NCBI GenBank assembly: GCA_028713595.1
Contig: JAQTNZ010000024.1
Location: 1 to 13,568, forward strand
From: Methylovulum sp.
Lineage (GTDB): Bacteria; Pseudomonadota; Gammaproteobacteria; Methylococcales; Methylomonadaceae
Direction: 5' to 3'
DNA: 13,568 nucleotides
Notes under the pieces: model-generated
Database searches by the model: none
Told to the model about the DNA's origin: nothing
What the model saw: only the letters and a program-made list of their open reading frames with translations
Position numbers and translations under genes: made by a program
In this document: positions 7,897-13,568 of the stretch, piece after piece
How positions within the stretch are numbered: position 1 is the first letter of the stretch
How the letters are laid out: every line of letters starts with the position of its first letter

Positions 7897-7985
7897 CAGA
7901 ACTTCTCCGGATAGAACAGCGCGGCGACCAGGTAGACAAAAATCGCCACCGCCAATGCACCACTTAACAGATAAACCCAACTCAT
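7896..7985 (-). CDS. kdpF: K+-transporting ATPase small subunit F (KdpF)
   Basis: 29-residue single-helix peptide that stabilises the KdpFABC complex in the membrane. It reads MSWVYLLSGALAVAIFV, continues with YLVAALFYPEKF, and matches the KdpF pattern of one hydrophobic helix ending in L-x-x-PEKF. AAGGGGG lies 6 bases before the ATG. Its stop overlaps the kdpA start by one base (TGATG), and its start overlaps the stop of the upstream 30-residue frame by 4 bp. Too short for ordinary gene callers, but placement and sequence are diagnostic. Confidence 0.93.
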   Translation of the reverse strand: MSWVYLLSGALAVAIFVYLVAALFYPEKF

Positions 7986-8074
7986 GACTGCCCCCTTAAT
8001 TTCTCAAAGGCATACACCAACGCGATGGTCACGGCAAAAAAGACCACCGTCACGACCAGAAAAATACCCATCAT
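7982..8074 (-). CDS. 30-residue single-helix protein leading the kdp operon
   Basis: A short frame that begins MMGIFLVVTVVFFAVTIALV and ends YAFEKLRGQS: one membrane helix then a short positive tail, so its C-terminus is probably cytoplasmic. AAGGTGA (8079-8085) sits 4 bases before the first ATG; the second ATG at 8071 is an equally possible start. It ends in ATGA overlapping kdpF. Similar tiny proteins with an FFA-x(n)-E+L pattern are, from memory, found before kdpF in other bacteria, but they have no accepted name or role that I know. It may be an extra small subunit or a translational leader that couples ribosomes into kdpF. Confidence 0.7.
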   Translation of the reverse strand: MMGIFLVVTVVFFAVTIALVYAFEKLRGQS

Positions 8075-8100
8075 AAAATCACCTTTAAATAAGACCAAAG

Positions 8101-8129
8101 CTAACAGCTGATTCCAGCACCTTTGTCAA
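8101..8129 (-). promoter_or_regulatory. Candidate sigma-70-type kdp promoter
   Basis: On the minus strand a perfect -35 TTGACA (8124-8129) is followed after 17 bases by TGTTAG (8101-8106), a poor -10 with three of six matches. It lies 27 bp before the first start codon of the operon. A weak -10 fits an activator-dependent promoter, and the KdpE-box-like repeat lies just upstream. A sigma-54 alternative was looked for and not found. Confidence 0.45.
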
Positions 8130-8156
8130 AAACAGGCTAAGTGTAATCCTAAAGAA

Positions 8157-8173
8157 GGTAAAAATACTGTAAA
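8157..8173 (-). promoter_or_regulatory. KdpE-box-like direct repeat
   Basis: The minus strand reads TTTACA-GTATT-TTTACC: two half-sites 11 bp apart. The E. coli KdpE site, as I recall it, is TTTATA-N5-TTTACA, the same half-sites and spacing. It is 27 bp upstream of the candidate -35, roughly where KdpE binds in E. coli. This supports control of the operon by the KdpD/KdpE pair. Confidence 0.55.
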
Positions 8174-8470
8174 GATTTTAGGGTTTAGATGATGTTTACG
8201 ACCGGATAGCATTTACACAAAAAATAATGGTAATATATTGACGAAAAAAGGTATTTATGGAGTTTTTCAAGGAACAGTACAAACGGAAAAACCAGAACTA
8301 AAGTATCCGCACAGTTTTTAAGTTTATTGGAAGCCAATCATTGCAAGATGGTTTGCTCTTCCTGAGGGAAGGGCTGCACGATGCAGAAGATAGAGCAATG
8401 CAGTAAAGAACAGACAATCGGGTGGGGTATGCACTTATGGCTTGGATTCACGCGCTTACTTTGATCCCCG
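8174..8470. other. Intergenic region with a broken short frame and foldable segment
   Basis: No convincing gene. On the plus strand an ATG at 8257 with AAAGG 6 bases upstream opens 14 codons (MEFFKEQYKRKNQN), meets a TAA at 8299, then stays open in the same frame for 34 more codons to a TAA at 8404 (ending LHDAEDRAMQ). This could be a decayed small gene or chance. The second half can fold: TTGCTC (8353-8358) with GAGCAA (8393-8398) encloses TTCC/GGAA and CTGCA/TGCAG hairpins. The rest shows nothing I can name. Confidence 0.3.
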
Positions 8471-8594
8471 TTTACTGTGAACGGTCAAGCATTCGGTTTT
8501 TGGAGCTTGGGTCTCTTGACCGCAACTGGCGGGCAGGAGACCCAAGCTCCCTCCCACTAAAAACTGAAAACCGGACCGTTTGAAGTATATTTTA
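8471..8594. mobile_element. MITE-like palindromic element, copy 2
   Basis: About 124 bp. The right end (8574-8592, GACCGTTTGAAGTATATTT) is identical to the right end of the element at 2634-2790; the left end (from 8471) is a degenerate inverted copy, with TTTACT, AACGGTC and GGTTTTT matching. The centre differs from copy 1: a perfect 14-bp inverted repeat GGAGCTTGGGTCTC (8502-8515) / GAGACCCAAGCTCC (8537-8550) with a 21-base loop. Shared ends with different cores are typical of non-autonomous palindromic elements. It lies directly before the large plus-strand gene. Confidence 0.65.
8564..8591 (+). promoter_or_regulatory. Possible promoter in the element end before the large gene
   Basis: CTGAAA (8564-8569), 16 bases, then TATATT (8586-8591), a -10 with five of six consensus matches. 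It lies inside the right end of the repeat element and 27 bp before the start codon, so the element may supply the promoter. Weak -35; AT-rich sequence makes chance likely. Confidence 0.3.
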
Positions 8595-8618
8595 TGAAAC
8601 CTTTATAGGACAAAAAGC

Positions 8619-11600
8619 ATGGCTTCAGATAAAGAAGGCGGTAACTCAGGTGGCTGGTTCCCCAACTTTAACCATCTTCTGATTATTCTGCTGACAGGCA
8701 CTATTTTTGTCAGCCAGAATCCATTTCACGAATCCCGACCTGACAAACCAGGAACAGAAAACCTACCCGCCCAAAAAGTGGATGCCAGACCTTGGCAAGA
8801 TCCTTTTGAAGCTGTGGAGAAATTTATCGATAAGCAGCCAAAGGGTGAAGGGACAGAACTTAAAGAACCTGACGAAAAAGCAATTAACGCTGAAATCAAC
8901 TCCAAAATATTAATCAACGATCAATTAACTGAAATCAATATCTTAGCAGTCATGATTCCGGGAGGGCCTTACTTCGAAGATAGTGAAAGCCGCCGAAAAA
9001 TCCGTTATGCCGTACTTTCGGGGTTTGATGCCGCCTTGCGTTATATGCCTGAATATATTGACAAGATTGAATATTTTAAAATATCTCCAGAGACTAAAAA
9101 CCCACCTGACAACAGCGACACTAACAGCAATAATATACGGCGGGTGGCTTATGAATGGATGGTTTATAAGCCAACCGATGGCAATGTGCCGCCGAAAAAA
9201 AATCAATCAAGCCAATATGATAGGGTCTATACACGCCCCCCTGTTTTAGTGTTATGGCTAAATAATGACGACTATACGACTGTCCCACACAAAAAACTCA
9301 AACAACTTATCAGATCAATTTCAATACCAAAGCTAACAGAAAAAGAAAAAGAACAAAAACCGAATCTTATACATGTACTGGGGCCTTATAACTCAGACAA
9401 TCTCCAAGATTTTGTCAATGAAATGTTGGAAAAAGATGCAAACAAAAAAAAATCGGACAACCCCCAAGACCTTGCCAATGATCAATTTAGCTATTATTCA
9501 CCGAGTGCAACTATACAAGACTCCAATGTACTGACAAATAAATTCCCACAAATTTTATCAGGCTCTAATGAGGTTATATGTCTGGACAGAAATGAAACCG
9601 ACCCTATCAAAGCACAACGTACTGCCTATGGGGCCGACCAGTCATTCTGTCAATCACCTACCAATAATCTTCATGATTATTTCCACGATCATGGCATCTC
9701 CTTTTTTCGCGTTAATCCTACCGATCAGGATTTTGCCGTTGCTATCAATAAGGAACTTAGATTGCGTGGGATTGAGCCAAGCAAAAACAATCGGGTGGCC
9801 TTAATTGGTGAATGGGATACCTTATACGGTTGGCATTTACCCAATACCTATGCTGTTGAACTGTTAAAAGAATCAAAAGATTGTAAAGAGCAGCAAGATA
9901 GGGAAACCATTCAAGACTGGGACACCATCTATGATGCCAAAGAGCAATGTATCTTCCGCTTCAGTTATTTGCGTGGTTTGGATGGGGAAAAGAACCCTGC
10001 CAAAAACAATGGCGGCGATACATCATCAGCCGATGGTAAACTTACGGGCAAAGAAAAAGGTGAACAGAAAAAACTGGAAGATGCCGATGGTAATAGCCAA
10101 TTTGATTATGTCCGCCGTCTGGCGGCGCAACTCGCGACATTGGATCAGAAAATACGCGCTGACGGAGGGGATGCACATACTATTAAGGCCATTGGTGTTT
10201 TAGGCAGTGATGTTTATGACAAGCTGTTGATATTAGAGGCATTGCGTAATAAATTCCCTGATGCGGTCTTTTTTACCAACGGTATGGACGCACGGCTGCT
10301 ACAACCTGAGTTTAACCAGTGGACAAGGAACTTAATTACCGCTTCCGGTTTTGGGCTACAACTTGACCGCCACTTGCAAAGGGATATCCCTTCCTTCCGT
10401 GACAGCACCCAAACGGCTTATTTTCTCGCCACACAATTGGCATTAGCCGCATCTTTCGATAAACCATTTGTTTTTGATAAACAGCTAAGAATGCTTGCCG
10501 ACCCTTTGCAAGCTGAATTAGACCGCCTGATAACGCCACGCATTTTTGAACTGGGACGAACCCGTATTTTTGATTTAAGTGACGGGCCTAAAGCTGGGGA
10601 ATGTTCGGAAAATCATACCTGTATCCAACCTGAACTTAATTCGGTTCCCCCCCATCTTTTCGGATTGGGCATAGGATTGGCTATTATTTTTTCAGGGTTA
10701 TTATTCCTTCCCATATCCAAACAATGCTTACAACGCTTATACAGCTTCTATTTTGCAGTGATTGCGGTGATAGTAACCATCATCCTTACGTTGCTATTAT
10801 GGAACTTGCCGGCACAGATAGTTATAGGGTTGGCCTATGCCGTTGCCATGATGGCAATAGGCTTAAGGCATCAATGGCTAACATGCCATATTAAGCCGTT
10901 ATTTATGGTTATAAGCTTAGCAGCATGTCTGCTGGTTTTAGCGGTTTTGCTTATCCCCAAACTATCCGCAGATTTCCAACAAGAACAGTATGCCCTTTTG
11001 GAAGGTGTCAGCATGTGGCCCACCGAAATGATCCGATTGCTGGCGTTGACATTTGTAGGGTATTTTATTATCGAAGTGAGCCGCTTTCCTGAAGAGTTCA
11101 AGGTTTGGCGATTGCATCATCTGTATGATTTTTCAACGTCCCTTCCGTGGGCAAAATACGAAACGGCCACGTTGGCAAGGCCGATTTGCGCCGCTTCCTT
11201 GTTATCCGGCTTAGTAATAATATTAATCTATTCCATTGGCCTCTATTCCTTCGGCGATTTTCACGTCCCATATCGGGGCGAAAACATAAGGCAATTGGAT
11301 ACCCTATTGTTTTATGGCTTACTGATGCCTGCTTTTGTTATCCTTTTGGTTCTCGTCATTAATGCCATTAATGCTGTCCATGAAGTTATAGGGGCCACCA
11401 ATCAACTGGTTGACCGTTTCTCCCCTGCAATTGCCCCGATACCATTGTGGTCAGCGACAACCCTTGAACAATATGCGGCTTTATTCAATATCACCCATAA
11501 AAACGACATATCGGATTGGGTGAATACGCGCTTTATCTTCGAGCTTTATAAACAGGCCTATGCCATCATAAGCTATCCATTGTTTATTATTTTAATTATA

Positions 11601-11957
11601 ATAATTTCCATATCCAGTTACTTTGACAACTGGATTATGCCACTGGCTTTTAATCTGGCTATCGGCTTCAGCATAATAGTGGTGCTTTATTATGATTACC
11701 GACTGAAAACATCTGTAGATGAAACCCATTTAAATGCCCTAAACTCGCTCAAAAGAAAAATAATCCGTTACGGTGGAGCGATGGCAGTGCCGGAGAACCA
11801 AGGGCAGCTTGAAAAGCTCATTGCCATGATCGAAAACGACAATATAGATGCCCATAAGTCCTTTTACCAAAACCCTATTTTCCTTAGCTTACTTATTTTT
11901 CTTATTTGGGTGGCAAACGCTGTGGGTTATTCCCAATTGTTGGACAAATTAATATAA
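8619..11957 (+). CDS. Membrane-anchored Venus-flytrap-like protein with multi-helix C-terminal domain
   Basis: 1112 residues; no named family recognised. Residues 1-18 look cytoplasmic, 19-35 form one helix (HLLIILLTGTIFVSQ), and about 36-678 are predicted periplasmic. This part has the running order of type 1 periplasmic-binding / ANF-receptor domains: INILAVMIPGGPYF (107-120), a helix RRKIRYAVLSGFDAAL, NLIHVLGPYNSDNLQDF, YYSPSATIQDSNVL, ISFFRVNPTDQDFAVAI, NRVALIGEWDTLYG (391-404), and IKAIGVLGSDVYDKLLIL with FPDAVFFTNGMDARLL. Six Cys in this part (321, 344, 422, 444, 662, 668) could form disulfides. About ten helices follow, starting near 680, 711, 736, 762, 804, 854, 894, 978, 1007 and 1084; basic residues fall in the loops predicted to be inside. 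AGGA lies 8 bases before the ATG. Codon use is AT-rich, unlike the kdp and suc genes. No transport ATPase, kinase or cyclase motif is visible. It may be a ligand sensor or part of a transporter; function unknown. Confidence 0.9.
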   Translation: MASDKEGGNSGGWFPNFNHLLIILLTGTIFVSQNPFHESRPDKPGTENLPAQKVDARPWQDPFEAVEKFIDKQPKGEGTELKEPDEKAINAEINSKILINDQLTEINILAVMIPGGPYFEDSESRRKIRYAVLSGFDAALRYMPEYIDKIEYFKISPETKNPPDNSDTNSNNIRRVAYEWMVYKPTDGNVPPKKNQSSQYDRVYTRPPVLVLWLNNDDYTTVPHKKLKQLIRSISIPKLTEKEKEQKPNLIHVLGPYNSDNLQDFVNEMLEKDANKKKSDNPQDLANDQFSYYSPSATIQDSNVLTNKFPQILSGSNEVICLDRNETDPIKAQRTAYGADQSFCQSPTNNLHDYFHDHGISFFRVNPTDQDFAVAINKELRLRGIEPSKNNRVALIGEWDTLYGWHLPNTYAVELLKESKDCKEQQDRETIQDWDTIYDAKEQCIFRFSYLRGLDGEKNPAKNNGGDTSSADGKLTGKEKGEQKKLEDADGNSQFDYVRRLAAQLATLDQKIRADGGDAHTIKAIGVLGSDVYDKLLILEALRNKFPDAVFFTNGMDARLLQPEFNQWTRNLITASGFGLQLDRHLQRDIPSFRDSTQTAYFLATQLALAASFDKPFVFDKQLRMLADPLQAELDRLITPRIFELGRTRIFDLSDGPKAGECSENHTCIQPELNSVPPHLFGLGIGLAIIFSGLLFLPISKQCLQRLYSFYFAVIAVIVTIILTLLLWNLPAQIVIGLAYAVAMMAIGLRHQWLTCHIKPLFMVISLAACLLVLAVLLIPKLSADFQQEQYALLEGVSMWPTEMIRLLALTFVGYFIIEVSRFPEEFKVWRLHHLYDFSTSLPWAKYETATLARPICAASLLSGLVIILIYSIGLYSFGDFHVPYRGENIRQLDTLLFYGLLMPAFVILLVLVINAINAVHEVIGATNQLVDRFSPAIAPIPLWSATTLEQYAALFNITHKNDISDWVNTRFIFELYKQAYAIISYPLFIILIIIISISSYFDNWIMPLAFNLAIGFSIIVVLYYDYRLKTSVDETHLNALNSLKRKIIRYGGAMAVPENQGQLEKLIAMIENDNIDAHKSFYQNPIFLSLLIFLIWVANAVGYSQLLDKLI
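9396..9482 (+). repeat. In-frame 60-base tandem duplication trace in the large gene
   Basis: Bases 9396-9422 and 9456-9482 match at 21 of 27 positions and encode DNLQDFVNE and DNPQDLAND, exactly 20 codons apart. The linking stretch is Lys/Asp-rich (EKDANKKKSD). It looks like a small old duplication in a surface loop of the flytrap-like domain. Confidence 0.5.
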
Positions 11958-11967
11958 CGCAGCCAAA

Positions 11968-12003
11968 TTTAACGCCTATCCACTTAAGTGGATAGGCGTT
12001 AAA
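11968..12003. terminator. 36-bp perfect palindrome between convergent genes
   Basis: TTTAACGCCTATCCAC (11968-11983) is followed by a TTAA centre and its exact reverse complement. As RNA it gives a 16-bp stem on either strand. It begins 10 bp after the stop of the large gene and ends 44 bp before the end of the convergent sucD. The A/T flanks (AAATTT before, AAAG after) give no long U-run, but position and symmetry suit a shared bidirectional terminator. Confidence 0.7.
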
Positions 12004-12047
12004 GACTTATCCCGTGTCTTTCAAGCCGGCTTAACAAATAAGCTTTT

Positions 12048-12914
12048 TTAAAAACACGCCTTCATTGCGCTGCCAATATCGGTGGGTGAGCTGACCACTT
12101 CAATGCCTGCGGCTTTCAAGGCGGCAATCTTACCTGCCGCCGTGCCTTTACCGCCCGTGACTATCGCCCCGGCATGGCCCATGCGTTTGCCTGCCGGTGC
12201 AGTCTGTCCGGCAATATAGGCGACCACGGGTTTGGTGACGTGGGCTTTTATATAATCGGCGGCCTCTTCTTCTTCGCCACCACCGATTTCACCGACCATG
12301 ACAATGCCTTGGGTCTGGTCATCGGCCTGAAAACGGCTGAGGACATCGACAAAGTTCATACCATGCACGGGGTCGCCGCCAATGCCGACGCAGGTGCTTT
12401 GGCCTAGGCCTTGGGCGGTGGTCTGGTGTACCGATTCATAGGTTAAGGTGCCGGAGCGGTAGACGATGCCGATAGAGCCGGGCGGGTGGATTTTGGCGGG
12501 CATGATGCCGATTTTGCACTCGCCGGGGGTGATGATGCCAGGACAATTGGGGCCGATAAGCAACGCCCCACTACCGGCCATTGCCGCCTTCACACGCAGC
12601 ATCTGTAAGATAGGTATGCCTTCGGTGATGCAGACAATAAGCGTGATACCCGCATCCACGGCTTCCAAAATCGCGTCTGCGGCGTAAAACGGCGGCACAT
12701 AGATCACGCTGGCGGTCGCGCCAGTCCCGTCCACAGCGGCTTGTACGGTATTAAATACCGGCAGGCCCAAATGGGTTTCGCCACCACGCTCAGGGGTCAC
12801 GCCCCCGACCAGTTGTGTGCCGTAATCCAAGGCTTGCTGGGAATGAAAGGTGCCTTGTTTGCCGGTAAAGCCTTGGCAAATGACCTTGGTGTCTTTATTG
12901 ATTAATGTGCTCAT
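12048..12914 (-). CDS. sucD: Succinyl-CoA ligase (ADP-forming) subunit alpha
   Basis: SucD with SucC forms succinate and CoA from succinyl-CoA while making ATP (or GTP) in the TCA cycle. 288 residues, the normal length. Seen: CoA-binding Rossmann start [14 protein letters not shown] (15-28), [85 protein letters not shown], and the phospho-His loop [17 protein letters not shown] with His near 247. Motifs such as [16 protein letters not shown] favour SucD over the related malate-CoA ligase MtkB. A Tyr replaces the usual Ser in GIVYRSGTL, which I take as a neutral variant. Its start overlaps the sucC stop by 4 bp. Confidence 0.96.
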   Translation of the reverse strand: MSTLINKDTKVICQGFTGKQGTFHSQQALDYGTQLVGGVTPERGGETHLGLPVFNTVQAAVDGTGATASVIYVPPFYAADAILEAVDAGITLIVCITEGIPILQMLRVKAAMAGSGALLIGPNCPGIITPGECKIGIMPAKIHPPGSIGIVYRSGTLTYESVHQTTAQGLGQSTCVGIGGDPVHGMNFVDVLSRFQADDQTQGIVMVGEIGGGEEEEAADYIKAHVTKPVVAYIAGQTAPAGKRMGHAGAIVTGGKGTAAGKIAALKAAGIEVVSSPTDIGSAMKACF

Positions 12915-13568
12915 GCGGCCTCCGCCAGTTTTACCACCTGTTCCGCCGCCTGCGCCAAGTCATCGGCGGCATATAAATTGAGTCCGGTATTGCTTAATAA
13001 CGCCCTGCCCTGCTCGACATTGGTGCCTTCCAGGCGCACGACCACGGGCACGCTGACATGGATTTGCTTGATCGCCTCCAAAATACCCTCGGCAATCACG
13101 TCGCATTTGACAATGCCGCCAAAGATATTCACCAATACGGCTTTGACATTACCATCGGACAAAATCAATTTAAACGCTTCACAGACTTTTGCGACCGTCG
13201 TGCCACCACCAACATCCAAGAAATTGGCCGGCAAACCGCCTTTTAGTTTGACCAAGTCCATCGTCGCCATTGCCAAACCCGCACCATTGACCATACAGCC
13301 GATATTGCCTTCCAAGGTGATATAGTTAAGGCCAAACTGTTGCGCCTCGTTTTCCTTATCGTCTTCTTGCGCCGGGTCTTTCATCGCCAAAATGTCAGGA
13401 TGCAGGGCCACTGCATTGTCATCAAAATTGATTTTGGCATCCAAGGCCAACAATTGGCCGCCATCGGTTTCAATCAATGGGTTGATTTCGATTTGGCTGG
13501 CATCTTTGGCTAAAAACAAGTCATACAAACCGTGCATGATCGCCGCCAAGGCTTTCTGCTGGGCACCT
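12911..13568 (-). CDS. sucC: Succinyl-CoA ligase subunit beta, C-terminal part (cut by right edge)
   Basis: Beta subunit carrying the ATP-grasp nucleotide site and the succinate site. The last 218 residues are in the window; the start lies beyond the right edge, and the frame is open to base 13568. Visible: [26 protein letters not shown], the [24 protein letters not shown] stretch split around [55 protein letters not shown] and a C-terminal helix [12 protein letters not shown]. This is the ordinary SucC end. Order sucC-sucD with a 4-bp ATGA overlap indicates one operon on the minus strand. Confidence 0.96.
   Translation of the reverse strand, partial: GAQQKALAAIMHGLYDLFLAKDASQIEINPLIETDGGQLLALDAKINFDDNAVALHPDILAMKDPAQEDDKENEAQQFGLNYITLEGNIGCMVNGAGLAMATMDLVKLKGGLPANFLDVGGGTTVAKVCEAFKLILSDGNVKAVLVNIFGGIVKCDVIAEGILEAIKQIHVSVPVVVRLEGTNVEQGRALLSNTGLNLYAADDLAQAAEQVVKLAEAA

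Noticed and set aside
7897..7980. Longer kdpA start at 7980 adding 28 residues
   Set aside because: That stretch is kdpF read in another frame; the added residues do not resemble KdpA, and the ATG at 7896 has its own ribosome site and the family N-terminus.
12048..12914. Malate-CoA ligase (mtkB) instead of sucD
   Set aside because: The [19 protein letters not shown] and [12 protein letters not shown] stretches follow SucD; MtkB differs at these places as I recall it.

Overview
The window reads as a chromosomal piece of a Gram-negative proteobacterium, most likely a gammaproteobacterium. The support is an NtrC-class sigma-54 activator closely resembling enterobacterial NtrC, Shine-Dalgarno-led operons with 1-4 bp gene overlaps, an ATPase KdpFABC system, and sucCD of the proteobacterial type. 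A methanotroph-like (Methylococcales) origin is possible from overall sequence character, but this is only an impression.

Region 1 (about 1-8173, all minus strand) is a potassium-uptake locus. Reading in the direction of transcription, it starts with a candidate promoter (8101-8129) and a KdpE-box-like direct repeat (8157-8173). Then come a 30-residue single-helix protein, kdpF, kdpA, kdpB and kdpC, coupled by overlaps or short gaps. After a hairpin at 3207-3242 come a small secreted PepSY-like protein, a palindromic MITE-like element, a two-helix K+-channel-like protein, a sigma-54 activator equivalent to NtrC without its receiver domain, and the N-terminal 307 residues of the sensor kinase KdpD, which runs off the left edge. 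kdpE is not in the window. The channel and activator genes overlap by 4 bp, so they form a translationally coupled pair inside the kdp locus. This is not the textbook kdpFABCDE layout.

Region 2 (8174-8618) is intergenic. It holds a short reading frame broken by one stop, a small foldable segment, and a second copy of the MITE-like element whose right end lies 24 bp before the next gene.

Region 3 (8619-11957, plus strand) is one large gene, visibly poorer in G+C than its neighbours. It encodes 1112 residues: one N-terminal membrane anchor, a periplasmic region of about 640 residues with the sequence signature of a type 1 periplasmic-binding (ANF-receptor / LIVBP-like, Venus-flytrap) domain, and about ten C-terminal membrane helices. 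I do not recognise a named family. It is the strongest candidate here for something undescribed.

Region 4 (11968-13568): a 36-bp perfect palindrome separates the large gene from the convergent sucCD operon (TCA cycle succinyl-CoA ligase). sucD is complete; sucC is cut by the right edge.
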